Below are positions 1 through 8,179 of a stretch of DNA of 64,000 bases, piece by piece; positions within the stretch are counted from its first letter, which is position 1, and each line of letters starts with the position of its first letter. The translations under genes and the position numbers were made by a program. Source of the stretch: Bosea sp. 29B. GTDB taxonomy: Bacteria > Pseudomonadota > Alphaproteobacteria > Rhizobiales > Beijerinckiaceae. The notes below the pieces were generated by a model that was not told the origin of the DNA, did no database searches, and worked only from the letters and a program-made list of their open reading frames with translations. The DNA lies in NCBI RefSeq assembly GCF_902506165.1, contig NZ_LR733817.1, positions 3,333,937 through 3,397,936 of the forward strand, read 5' to 3'.

Positions 1-1074
1 GCCCTGCATCTTGAAGTCGCGGCCGTCGACGAGGAGCTTGGCGCCCTCGCCGATGCCGATGTCGACATAGGACTTGATCTTCTCCATCGCCGCCTTGGTG
101 ACGACCGGGCCGTAATCGGCCGAGGTGTCGGTCGAGGGGCCGATCTTCAGGCTCTCGACACGCGGGATCAGCCGCTTCACCAACTCGTCCGCAGTGGCCT
201 TGCCCACGGGGACGGCGACCGAGATCGCCATGCAGCGCTCGCCGGCCGAGCCGTAGCCGGCGCCGATCAGCGCGTCGACCGCCTGATCCATGTCGGCGTC
301 CGGCATGATGATCATGTGATTCTTGGCGCCACCGAAGCACTGCACGCGCTTACCATTGGCGCAGCCGCGAGCGTAGATGTACTCGGCGATCGGCGTGGAG
401 CCGACGAAGCCGACGGCCTTGATGTCGTGATCGTCGAGGATGGCGTCGACCGCCTCCTTGTCGCCATTGACGACGTTGAGGATGCCGGGAGGCCCGCCCG
501 CTTCAATGAAGAGCTCGGCGAGACGCATCGGCACGCCGGGATCGCGCTCGGACGGCTTCAGGATGAAGGCGTTGCCGCAGGCGATGGCGGGGCCGAGCTT
601 CCAGAGCGGGATCATCGCCGGGAAGTTGAACGGGGTGATGCCGGCGACGACGCCGAGCGGCTGGCGCAGCGAATAGATGTCGATGCCCGGGCCGGCGCCG
701 TCGGTGAACTCGCCCTTCATCAGGTTGGGCACGCCGAGCGAGAACTCGACGACTTCGACGCCGCGCTGGATGTCGCCTTTGGCGTCGGGGATGGTCTTGC
801 CGTGCTCGCGGGCGAGCAGTTCGGCGAGCTCGTCATTGTTCTGCGCGATCAGGTCGAGGAACTTCATCAGCACGCGGGCGCGGCGCTGCGGATTGACCGC
901 TGCCCATTTAGGCTGGGCTTCGGCGGCGTTCTCGACCGCGGCGCGCATCTCGGCGGCGGAGGCGAGCGCGACCTTGCCGATCACCGAGCCGTCCATCGGC
1001 TGGTAGACGTCGGCCGTGCGGCCTGAGGTGCCAGCGACGTGCTTGCCGCCGATGAAGTGACCGATCTGACGCAT
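1..1074 (-). CDS. mmsA: CoA-acylating methylmalonate-semialdehyde dehydrogenase, 3' end cut by window edge
   Basis: NAD-dependent aldehyde dehydrogenase that converts methylmalonate semialdehyde (valine breakdown) or malonate semialdehyde to propionyl-CoA or acetyl-CoA in the cytoplasm. The first 358 codons are present, starting at the ATG at 1074; the rest lies left of the window. Visible are the N-terminal MRQIGHFIGG segment, the nucleotide-binding TPFNFP and GNAFILKPSE motifs, the family-specific CFGGAKNH stretch (about residues 247-253), and the catalytic cysteine in AGERCMA (about residue 281). The family is usually about 500 residues. A LysR-type gene is divergent 121 bp away and is a likely regulator (inference). 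No mmsB partner is visible, although it could lie outside the window. Confidence 0.93.
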   Translation of the reverse strand, partial: MRQIGHFIGGKHVAGTSGRTADVYQPMDGSVIGKVALASAAEMRAAVENAAEAQPKWAAVNPQRRARVLMKFLDLIAQNNDELAELLAREHGKTIPDAKGDIQRGVEVVEFSLGVPNLMKGEFTDGAGPGIDIYSLRQPLGVVAGITPFNFPAMIPLWKLGPAIACGNAFILKPSERDPGVPMRLAELFIEAGGPPGILNVVNGDKEAVDAILDDHDIKAVGFVGSTPIAEYIYARGCANGKRVQCFGGAKNHMIIMPDADMDQAVDALIGAGYGSAGERCMAISVAVPVGKATADELVKRLIPRVESLKIGPSTDTSADYGPVVTKAAMEKIKSYVDIGIGEGAKLLVDGRDFKMQG

Positions 1075-1137
1075 GGCATCCTCCCCTAAAGTCGTGTGAC
1101 GCTGATTTGAGCTACCCCTATCATTATCGTTTGCGCA

Positions 1138-1160
1138 CGGCTATAGGCGGATATCAGCCG
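1138..1160. promoter_or_regulatory. candidate LysR-type operator between mmsA and its divergent regulator
   Basis: An interrupted inverted repeat, CGGCT-N13-AGCCG, sits in the 121-bp gap between divergent mmsA and the LysR gene. It is flanked further out by GCACG (1135-1139) and CGTGC (1165-1169). LysR-type regulators usually bind such dyads in shared divergent promoters. Seen by eye only; no promoter elements were confirmed. Confidence 0.35.
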
Positions 1161-1195
1161 GCGTCGTGCAAAAACACAGATACGGGAGGAGCGCC

Positions 1196-2134
1196 ATGGA
1201 ACGGTTCGACTGGGACGACCTGCGTTTCTTCCTTGCCGTCGCCCGCTCAGGGCGGCTGACTGCGGCGGCGCGGCGCCTTGGTGCCGACCATGCCACCGTC
1301 TCGCGCCGCATCACCTCGCTGGAGGAATCGCTCAAGGCCAAGCTGTTCGAGCGGCGACCGCAGGGCTACGCGCTGACCGGCCATGGCGAGCAGTTGCTGG
1401 CCAAGGCCGAGAGCATGGAAACCGAGGCGCTGGCGATCCAGAGCGAGATCGGCGGCGCCGACATGGCGCTCTCCGGCACGGTCCGGATCGGCGCGCCCGA
1501 TGGTTTCGGCTCGACTTTCCTCGCCTCCCGTTTCGCCGGTCTCGCCAGGTCCTATCCCGGGCTGGAGCTGCAGCTCATCGCGATGCCGCGCCTGCTCTCA
1601 TTGTCGAAGCGCGAGGCCGATGTTGCGATCACGCTGGCTCCGCCCAAGGAAGGCAAGGTCGTCGCCCGCAAGCTCTGCGACTACAGGCTCGGCCTATACG
1701 CCTCGCAGGACTATCTCGACACCATGCCTCCGATCACGGCGGCCGAGGATCTCTTCGGCCATCGCATCGTCGGCTATATCGACGATCTCATCTTCACGCC
1801 TGAGCTCGACTATCTCGACGAGGTCGCCAAGGGCTTGCGCGCCCATATCCAGAGCTCCAGCGTGCTGGCGCAAATGAATGCCGTGGCGGCCGGTGCCGGC
1901 ATCGGCGTGATCCATCATTTCATGGCGGTCGACGAGCCCAGGCTGGTGCCGGTGCTGCCCGAGAGCGTCTCGATCACGCGCTCCTTCTGGCTGCTCGTCC
2001 ATGCCGATCTCAAGGACGTGGCCCGGGTGCGGGCGGTCGTCGACTTCATCGTGCGGGAGTCGAAGGCCAGCCGCGCATTGTTGATGGGCGAGCTGGCGGC
2101 AGCCGGCGGCGCGCGCCTGGCCGCGGCAGGCTGA
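1196..2134 (+). CDS. LysR family transcriptional regulator, probable regulator of mmsA
   Basis: A 312-residue regulator. The N-terminal winged helix-turn-helix begins FDWDDLRFFLAVARSGRLTA and continues with the recognition segment ADHATVSRRITSLEE; a substrate-binding-like effector domain fills the remainder from about residue 90. The ATG at 1196 is preferred over an upstream in-frame start because GGGAGGA lies 6 bp before it and the HTH then begins close to the N terminus, as is normal for the family. It is divergent from mmsA, the usual arrangement for a LysR gene and its target, so a role in valine or branched-chain degradation is inferred. The effector is unknown. It converges with the GGDEF gene, with a 1-bp gap. 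Confidence 0.9.
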   Translation: MERFDWDDLRFFLAVARSGRLTAAARRLGADHATVSRRITSLEESLKAKLFERRPQGYALTGHGEQLLAKAESMETEALAIQSEIGGADMALSGTVRIGAPDGFGSTFLASRFAGLARSYPGLELQLIAMPRLLSLSKREADVAITLAPPKEGKVVARKLCDYRLGLYASQDYLDTMPPITAAEDLFGHRIVGYIDDLIFTPELDYLDEVAKGLRAHIQSSSVLAQMNAVAAGAGIGVIHHFMAVDEPRLVPVLPESVSITRSFWLLVHADLKDVARVRAVVDFIVRESKASRALLMGELAAAGGARLAAAG

Positions 2135-2135
2135 A

Positions 2136-3440
2136 CTACCCCGCGAGGCGCACGCAGTTGCGTCCCTCGCGCTTGGCCGCATAGAGCGCCCGGTCTGCGG
2201 CAATCAGCTGTTGGTCGAAATTGCCGGCACCATCGATCTCGGCGACGCCGATCGAAGCCGTCAGCGTGACCTGCTGACCGCCCACGGTCAGGGTCTCGTG
2301 CGAGACGTCGAGCCGGATGTGATCGCTGAGCCGCATCGCCGCCTTGGCGTCGATACCAGGAAACAGGATGGCGAATTCCTCGCCGCCGATGCGGGCGAGC
2401 AGATGGCCGCTGCCTTCCACGGACTGGGCGAGGCAGCGCGCCACGCTGGCGAGCGCCTGGTCGCCGAAATCATGACCGTGGTTGTCGTTCAGCTGCTTGA
2501 AGTCGTCGATGTCGAGGATGGCGACAGTGCTCTTGCGCTTCTTGGCCTGCGCCTCCTCGATCAGCCTGCCGGCATTGGCGAAGAAATGGCGGCGATTGAA
2601 CAGGCCGGTCAACGCATCGCGCGAGGCGAGGCTATGGAGCTGCTCGAGCTGTTCGAGCGTCTCGACATTGCTCGCGATCCGGCATTGCAGCTCTTCCGGG
2701 ATGAAGGGCATCGAGATGAAGTCGTTGGCGCCGGCCTTGAGGAAGCCGACCGAGACCATGCGGTCGCTCGACGAGGAGACGCCGATCAGGCGCAGCCGGT
2801 CGGAGGCGAATTCGCGGCGGATGCGCCGCGTCAGCTCGTAACCATCCATGTCAGGCATGTAATAGTCGCTGACGACCAGCTTTATGTCGGGATTGTCCTT
2901 GAGAAGGGCCAGCGCCTCGTCCCCGGAGGCGACCTCGATCACCTCGTATTGCTGGACCTTCAGCATATGGGCGAGCAGCTTGCGCGTCGCGGCGGTGTCG
3001 TCGACGACGAGGATCCGGGTCTCCCGGTTGGCGAGAGCGCGTTTGGCGGTGGCGACCACCGTTTCGAGCGTGAAGGCACTGTCCTTGGGGACATAGTCTA
3101 TGACGTCGCGCTCCATGATCCGGTTGCGCGTCTCGAGATCGAAGCTGCCGGTATGGACGATGGTCGGAATGCGGCGCTGGACGGTGAAGTCGATCGCCTC
3201 ACCGCGTGGCGCGTCGGGCAGGTTGAGGTCGACCACGGCCAGGGTGAAGGCGGCGCGATCCTCGGTGACGACCTCGTGCAATTCGTTGAGTGACTGGCAA
3301 ACGACGATGGGGAGCTGAAGGTCGGCTTCGAGGCGGCGCGAGAGCGCCAACGCATAGGTCCGTGAATCCTCGACGAGAAGGACCTTGAGCTCTTCGGCGA
3401 TGGGTTCGCTCTCACGGCGTCCGGTTGCGCGATAGGCCAT
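2136..3440 (-). CDS. PleD-type response regulator: two receiver domains and a GGDEF diguanylate cyclase
   Basis: Predicted to make cyclic di-GMP from two GTP under control of phosphorylation, in the cytoplasm. The 434-residue protein has receiver domain 1 (about 19-135, phospho-acceptor Asp71 in VVDLNLP), receiver domain 2 (about 145-265, acceptor in VSDYYMPDMDGYE) and a GGDEF domain (about 285-434) with an intact GGEEF active-site loop after RI. The architecture and length resemble PleD of Caulobacter, although a cell-cycle role is not shown. The ATG at 3440 is used; an in-frame GTG at 3449, closer to an AGGGA, is an alternative start. No sensor kinase gene is adjacent, so it is an orphan regulator here. 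Confidence 0.9.
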   Translation of the reverse strand: MAYRATGRRESEPIAEELKVLLVEDSRTYALALSRRLEADLQLPIVVCQSLNELHEVVTEDRAAFTLAVVDLNLPDAPRGEAIDFTVQRRIPTIVHTGSFDLETRNRIMERDVIDYVPKDSAFTLETVVATAKRALANRETRILVVDDTAATRKLLAHMLKVQQYEVIEVASGDEALALLKDNPDIKLVVSDYYMPDMDGYELTRRIRREFASDRLRLIGVSSSSDRMVSVGFLKAGANDFISMPFIPEELQCRIASNVETLEQLEQLHSLASRDALTGLFNRRHFFANAGRLIEEAQAKKRKSTVAILDIDDFKQLNDNHGHDFGDQALASVARCLAQSVEGSGHLLARIGGEEFAILFPGIDAKAAMRLSDHIRLDVSHETLTVGGQQVTLTASIGVAEIDGAGNFDQQLIAADRALYAAKREGRNCVRLAG

Positions 3441-3625
3441 TGAGCTCACGAGTCCCTGGTGGGTGCCGGCAGGGTTTGCGGCAGGTTTTGAGCTCTGCTT
3501 TGCGATGAAAAGGCGAACTCCATGCGGCAGACCATCCTGCCGCAACGTTAATTTGGGTTTAACCAGCCCCCTGTCGTCCGGAGGGTGATAGGGGGCGCTT
3601 ATCCGTGTTGCGGGAGCGCTGCTGC

Positions 3626-5371
3626 TCAGATCCGCCAGGGCAGGATGTTGGCCGGCAGCTTGCGGCCGAGCGCGTCGAGCCCGAGCATAACCGCGAGGAT
3701 CACCGCGCAGGCGCTGATCGCCACCGCCGCTGCCTCGCCGGCGAGCCCGGCTTCCTTCAGGCTGAACAGCACGACGCCGAGCGTCTCGGTGCCGGAGGAC
3801 CAGAGCAGGGCCGAGACGGTGAGCTCGTTGAAGGCGACGAGGAAGACCATCAGCCCGCTGACGGCGGCTGCCGGCGCCAGGATCGGGGCGACGATGAAGC
3901 GCAGCATCTGCCAGAGCGTGACGCCGTCGAGCTTGGCCGCTTCCTCGTGATGCGCCTCGATCTGCGCCATCGCGGCGACCGGCGCCTTCAGCGCCAGCGG
4001 CAGGAAGCGCGCGACATAGGCGAACAGGATGATGAAAGGCGTGGCGTAGATGCTGACGCCGATCAGCGGCAGCGGTTTCAGGAACATCAGGATGCAAGCG
4101 ATGGCCAGCACGACGCCGGGCAGGGCATAGGGCAGCTCGATCACCACCTCGACCACGCGCCGGAGCTTGCCCATGCGCCGCTCCAACCCATAGGCGAAGG
4201 CGATCGAGAGGAAGGCCAGCAGCACCGCGGCCGAGCCGGCGAAGAGGAAGGAGTTGCGGAAGGCGCGCACCGTCACGTCCTGGCGCAGCAGCACTTCGGC
4301 GAACTTGTCGAAGGTGAGGTTCTGCCAGGTGAGTGCGACGCCGAGCGCCGGCGTCAGCGCCTCGCCGAGCAGCGCCAGCAGCGGCAGGCCGAGCTTGAGC
4401 GCGATCAGCAGCCAGAGGCCGGCGGCGACGAAGGGGCGCGCGGCGCCCAGCTGCCAGAAGGGCTGCAGCGGCCGTTCGATCTCGACCTTGCCGCCGCCGC
4501 GCCGGGTTGCGAGCAGGCCGGCGGCGATGCCGAGGCCGGCGACGAGCACGACCAGCAGCGAGAGCGCGGCTGCGTCCGGCAGCCCGGCCGGACCGAAGCT
4601 CGACAGCCGACGATAGATCAGTGTCGGCAGGGTGAGGTAGTTCACCGGCAGGCCGAGCAAAGCCGGGATGCCGAAATTGCCGATGCCGGCGACGAAGGCG
4701 AGCAGGGCCGCGGCTATGATCTGCGGCCGCAGAACCGGCAAGAGGATGCGCCCGACGATGGTGGCGGGCGCCGCCCCCTCCATCTGCGCGGCCTCGACCA
4801 GCGTATGCGGCACGCTGCGCAGGCCGGTCCAGAGCGTGATCGCGACCAGCGGCGCATGATGCAGGGCCATCACCAGGATGATGCCGCCGCGTCCGAGCAG
4901 CGGATTGGGCGTGCCGGGCGCCGGCGCCAGCCCGAGCATGCCGAGGAGAGCCGAGTTCGGCGCGAACAGGCTGAGGAAAGCCAGCGCCGCCACCTGCGGC
5001 GCGACCATCATCGAGAAGACCAGCGCGAAGGCGAGCGGGCGCTTGCCGCGGACATCGGTGACGGCGAGCAAGATCGCCGCCGCGCCGCCGATCAGCAGCG
5101 CGCCAAGCGCTGAAAGCCCGGCCGTCTCGAAGGTATGCAGGGTCGCGTTGACCGCGGCGCGGCTGGTGATCTCGGCCAGCGCGCCCTCAGGTGCGAACTG
5201 CCAGCCCGGCGCGAAGGCGGCGACGAGCAGCCGCAGGAAGGGCAGGGCACCGAACAGGATCGCGCAGAGCAGCACCAGCGCCGGCAGGCCAAGGCCGGCC
5301 GGCAAGGTCAAGCCGGGCAGGACCGGGCGGATGCCGGTCTGCCTGAGCTCAGCGGGGGCTGCGAGCGTCAT
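3626..5371 (-). CDS. ferric/AfuB-type ABC transporter permease, fused two-domain
   Basis: Inner-membrane permease of the Fe(III)/thiamine/AfuB class. The 581-residue protein holds two tandem permease domains of about 280 residues each, with roughly twelve hydrophobic segments. EAA-type loops that contact the ATPase are visible: EAAQMEGAAPATIVGRILLP in the first half and EEAAKLDGVTLWQMLRFIV in the second. The fused form is normal for this family. It lies 35 bp downstream of a matching binding-protein gene (5407-6393), so the two form an operon. No ATP-binding gene is adjacent on either side, so the ATPase must come from elsewhere. The substrate could be ferric iron, a sugar phosphate or a phosphonate; sequence alone does not decide. 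Confidence 0.9.
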   Translation of the reverse strand: MTLAAPAELRQTGIRPVLPGLTLPAGLGLPALVLLCAILFGALPFLRLLVAAFAPGWQFAPEGALAEITSRAAVNATLHTFETAGLSALGALLIGGAAAILLAVTDVRGKRPLAFALVFSMMVAPQVAALAFLSLFAPNSALLGMLGLAPAPGTPNPLLGRGGIILVMALHHAPLVAITLWTGLRSVPHTLVEAAQMEGAAPATIVGRILLPVLRPQIIAAALLAFVAGIGNFGIPALLGLPVNYLTLPTLIYRRLSSFGPAGLPDAAALSLLVVLVAGLGIAAGLLATRRGGGKVEIERPLQPFWQLGAARPFVAAGLWLLIALKLGLPLLALLGEALTPALGVALTWQNLTFDKFAEVLLRQDVTVRAFRNSFLFAGSAAVLLAFLSIAFAYGLERRMGKLRRVVEVVIELPYALPGVVLAIACILMFLKPLPLIGVSIYATPFIILFAYVARFLPLALKAPVAAMAQIEAHHEEAAKLDGVTLWQMLRFIVAPILAPAAAVSGLMVFLVAFNELTVSALLWSSGTETLGVVLFSLKEAGLAGEAAAVAISACAVILAVMLGLDALGRKLPANILPWRI

Positions 5372-5406
5372 CGTGTCGGCGCCTGGGGCTGGATTTTCGT
5401 CCGGGC

Positions 5407-6393
5407 TCAGCCTTCGAAGATCGCGCTGAAGCGCTTGCGCGCGGCCGGCTCGTCGGCCAGCGCCTTGGCAGCGTCGAACGGCATCAGCTTGATCGCGCCG
5501 CGGGCCGGATAGCCGGCCGGCAGGGCGACATCCGGATGGGCCGAGACATAGCCCTGCTTCAGCGCCAGCTCCTGGCCGTCCTTGGAGATCAGGAAATCGA
5601 CCAGGGCCTTGGCGGCTTCGGGATTCTTGCTGCTCTTCAGGATCGCGACCGGCTCGCTCACCGCCGAGACGCCTTCCTTCGGGAAGACGAATTCGACCGG
5701 CGCGCCCTTGGCCTTCTCGCGGATCGGCATGAAGTCGACGATCATGCCGTAGAGCTTCTCGCCGGTGGCGACCTGGCGCAGGATGTCGCCATTGGCGCCG
5801 GCGGCGAGCGTGCCGTTCTCCTTGAGCTTCTCGTAGAAGCTCCAGCCGCCGGGCAGGTTGCCGGTCAGTGTGATCGTGTGGATCATCGCGGCGCCCGAAT
5901 TCAGCGGGCTCGGCATGGCGAGCTGGTTCTTGGCCTCCGGCTTGGCAAGGTCGAGCCAGCTCTCCGGCTTCAGCGCCGCCTTGGTGTTGTAGACGATGCC
6001 GGTGGTGATCAGCTTGGTCGCGAACCACATCTTCGCGGGGTCGTGCACGCCGGCGGGAAAGGCCGAGACGTCGGCCTTGTCATGGGCGAGCAGGCGGCCT
6101 TCCTTCTTCAGGCCTTCCATGGTCACGGCATCGGCGATCAGCAGCACGTCGGCCTGCGGCGCGCCGGCTTCGATCTCGGCCCGGAGCTTGGCCATCACGC
6201 GCGGCGTGCCGTCGCGGACGAAGCTGACCTCGACCTTTGGGTACTTGGCCTTGAAAGCGTCGACCGTCTGCTGGGCGTCGGTGTTGGGCTGGCTGGTATA
6301 GAGCACGAGCTTGCCTTCGACCGCGCCGGCGGTGTCGATCGCCGGCAGGGCCAGGCCGAGCGCGAGGACGGCGGTGGTTGCGAGGGCGCGCAT
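5407..6393 (-). CDS. ABC transporter periplasmic binding protein, ferric/AfuA class
   Basis: A 328-residue periplasmic ligand-binding protein with an N-terminal signal peptide (MRALATTAVLALGLALPAID, likely cleaved near TAGA/VEG). The mature part starts KLVLYTSQPNTDAQ, typical of the FbpA/AfuA/PotD-like group 'LYTS' proteins, with GIVYNTKA and SSKNPEAAKALVDFLIS motifs further on. It is first in the operon with the fused permease at 3626-5371. It is divergent from the sugar importer at 6694, separated by 300 bp. Without a ligand-bound structure, iron, sugar phosphates and phosphonates all remain possible. Confidence 0.9.
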   Translation of the reverse strand: MRALATTAVLALGLALPAIDTAGAVEGKLVLYTSQPNTDAQQTVDAFKAKYPKVEVSFVRDGTPRVMAKLRAEIEAGAPQADVLLIADAVTMEGLKKEGRLLAHDKADVSAFPAGVHDPAKMWFATKLITTGIVYNTKAALKPESWLDLAKPEAKNQLAMPSPLNSGAAMIHTITLTGNLPGGWSFYEKLKENGTLAAGANGDILRQVATGEKLYGMIVDFMPIREKAKGAPVEFVFPKEGVSAVSEPVAILKSSKNPEAAKALVDFLISKDGQELALKQGYVSAHPDVALPAGYPARGAIKLMPFDAAKALADEPAARKRFSAIFEG

Positions 6394-6693
6394 ATGAAAC
6401 TCCGCAGGTCTGCCGCGCGGCGAGAGCGCGCGAACGTCAGGACATGGATCGTGTGGCGCGGGGTAAGCTGCACTCGTGACACATCCGTGACATCGTCCTC
6501 TTTGACGCGAGCGGGCGACGCCGTCAAAGCCGATTCACGTAGGTTCGGCGGAAGGGATCGAGGATACGTCCGATCGAGCGTCGCATGAAAATCGTGCAAC
6601 CCAGCCGCTTGTGAGTTGCATGGCTCATCGACTAGTGTTTATGAGGAGCAGGGCAAAAAAGCTCAATCTAAACGTTTTAAATGGGAGGATACC
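6394..6693. promoter_or_regulatory. 300-bp divergent promoter region with repeated GTGACA
   Basis: This gap separates two divergent importer operons and must hold both promoters. GTGACA occurs twice in the same direction, at 6476-6481 and 6487-6492, one helical turn apart, which is a common layout for a dimeric or tandem activator site. No convincing -35/-10 pair could be fixed by eye. No small gene with a ribosome-binding site was found. Confidence 0.35.
6669..6680. promoter_or_regulatory. candidate LacI-type operator AAACGTTT before the sugar importer
   Basis: The perfect 8-bp palindrome AAACGTTT (6670-6677), with a central CG and A/T-rich flanks, lies 16 bp before the start codon of the sugar-binding protein. 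A palindrome with a central CG is characteristic of LacI-family operators controlling sugar uptake genes in alphaproteobacteria. No lacI gene is present in the window, so the regulator would be encoded elsewhere. Confidence 0.4.
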
Positions 6694-8073
6694 ATGAAAT
6701 TCGTGCGCTCTCTGGCTGCCGGCGCAGCCTTGGCCGCAATCGCCGCCGGCTGGTCCGGAGCGGCGCTTGCCCAGGAGACGGTGACCGTCTGGTTCACCAA
6801 GGGCTTCTACAAGGGCGAGGACGACGCGCTGCTCGCCGTCGTAGACAAGTTCCAGAAGGCGACCGGCGTCAAGGTCGACCTCTCCCTTTATGCGACCGAG
6901 GACTGCGTCACCAAGTCGGTGGGCGCCGTCCAGGCCGGCACGCCGCCGGATGTCGGATTCTGCACCACCTATGACTTCCGCACCACCGGGCAGTGGGCCT
7001 TCGAGGGCAAGCTCGAGGACGTCACCGACGTGCTGACGCCGATCAAGGATCAGATCCAGCCGCAGGCGCTGGCGACGACCTTCCTGATGAACGACAAGAC
7101 CAAGAAGAAGGCCTACTACGCCTTCCCGGTCCAGCAGCAGATGATGCACATCACCTACTGGAAGGACATGCTGGAAGAGGCCGGCTTCAAGGAAAGCGAC
7201 ATCCCCAAGGGCTGGGACGGCTACTGGGATTTCTGGTGCGACAAGGTCCAGGGCGCGCTGCGCGCCAAGGGCAAGCGCATCTACGCCGTCGGCCATCCGA
7301 TGGGCGTCGCCGCTTCCGACACCTTCTACTCCTTCCTGACCTTCGCCAACGCCTTCAACGCCAAGGTCGTCGACGAGAACGGCAAGATCGTGCTCGACGA
7401 GCCGGCCAACAAGGCGGCGATGGTCAAGGCGGTGAAGGACTATTCCAATATCGCCCAGCGCGGCTGCACGCCGCCCTCCTCGGTGAACTGGCTCGACCCC
7501 GACAACAACGTCGCGTTCCATAACCGCACGACGGTGCTGACCCACAACGCCACGATCTCGATCGCGGCCAAGCATCTCGACGACATGAACAACCAGGCGC
7601 TCACCCAGGAGCAGCGCGACCAGGCCAAGAAGAACTATTACGACAACATCCGCACGGCCGAGTTCCCGAACAAGCCGGACGGCTCGCCGATGACCAACCT
7701 CGCCGCGGTCAAGACCGCCGTCGTCTTCGCGGACGGCAAGAACAAGAAGCGCGGCAAGGAGTTCATGGCCTTCATGATGAAGGACGAGAACCTGCGTCCC
7801 TTCGTCGAGGGCTCGGTCGGTCGCTGGTTCCCGACAACGATCGAGGCGGCGAAGGCCGAGTTCTGGACGGGCGCCGATCCGCATCGCAAGATCGTCTACA
7901 AGCAGTACACGGACGGCACCGTGCCGTTCCAGTTCGTCTACAACTACAAGTTCACCGCGGTGAATGCCGAGAACGTCTGGGCCAAGGCGATCAACCGCGT
8001 CGTCCAGGACAAGATCTCGCCCGAGCAGGCGGTCGACGAGATGATCGCCCGCATCAAGCAGATCGCCGGCTGA
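6694..8073 (+). CDS. sugar ABC transporter substrate-binding protein
   Basis: A 459-residue family 1 (MalE/UgpB-like) extracellular binding protein. It has a clear signal peptide (MKFVRSLAAGAALAAIAAGW, cleavage likely at ALA/QET) and a mature start TVTVWFTKGF. Internal motifs such as AVQAGTPPDVGF and YWDFWCDKVQGALRAKGKR fit a large carbohydrate-binding fold. The ATG at 6694 is chosen because GGGAGGA lies 4 bp before it and the signal peptide then starts correctly. It is the first gene of an operon with two permeases, transaldolase and a dehydrogenase, so the ligand is probably a sugar or polyol entering the pentose-phosphate pathway (inference). A hairpin just downstream probably raises its expression over that of the permeases. 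Confidence 0.9.
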   Translation: MKFVRSLAAGAALAAIAAGWSGAALAQETVTVWFTKGFYKGEDDALLAVVDKFQKATGVKVDLSLYATEDCVTKSVGAVQAGTPPDVGFCTTYDFRTTGQWAFEGKLEDVTDVLTPIKDQIQPQALATTFLMNDKTKKKAYYAFPVQQQMMHITYWKDMLEEAGFKESDIPKGWDGYWDFWCDKVQGALRAKGKRIYAVGHPMGVAASDTFYSFLTFANAFNAKVVDENGKIVLDEPANKAAMVKAVKDYSNIAQRGCTPPSSVNWLDPDNNVAFHNRTTVLTHNATISIAAKHLDDMNNQALTQEQRDQAKKNYYDNIRTAEFPNKPDGSPMTNLAAVKTAVVFADGKNKKRGKEFMAFMMKDENLRPFVEGSVGRWFPTTIEAAKAEFWTGADPHRKIVYKQYTDGTVPFQFVYNYKFTAVNAENVWAKAINRVVQDKISPEQAVDEMIARIKQIAG

Positions 8074-8100
8074 CGCCGGCCTAAGGCAAGCCGACAAACA

Positions 8101-8136
8101 CGGCATCCCGCAGCGCGACCTTGCTGCGGGATGCCG
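8101..8136 (+). promoter_or_regulatory. perfect 14-bp stem-loop between binding protein and permease genes
   Basis: CGGCATCCCGCAGC (8101-8114) pairs without mismatch with GCTGCGGGATGCCG (8123-8136) around an 8-nt loop. No T-tract follows, so it is unlikely to stop transcription completely. In binding-protein-dependent importers an intercistronic hairpin here often protects the upstream message from 3' decay, giving excess binding protein over membrane components. That role is inferred. Confidence 0.6.
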
Positions 8137-8179
8137 ACCCGTCTTCGACGGCGGGCGCGTCTCGAGGGAGAACACTAGA

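Noticed and set aside
2211..5512. Long open frames opposite the GGDEF and permease genes (for example 2211-3293 and 3605-5113, plus strand)
   Set aside because: Their translations are low-complexity Arg/Gly/Glu/Asp-rich strings caused by high third-position GC of the real genes on the other strand; no family motif or ribosome-binding site.
3626..6393. Calling the first AfuA-type pair a ferric iron importer outright
   Set aside because: The same protein class imports sugar phosphates, phosphonates and thiamine; no iron-ligand signature or Fur box was confirmed.
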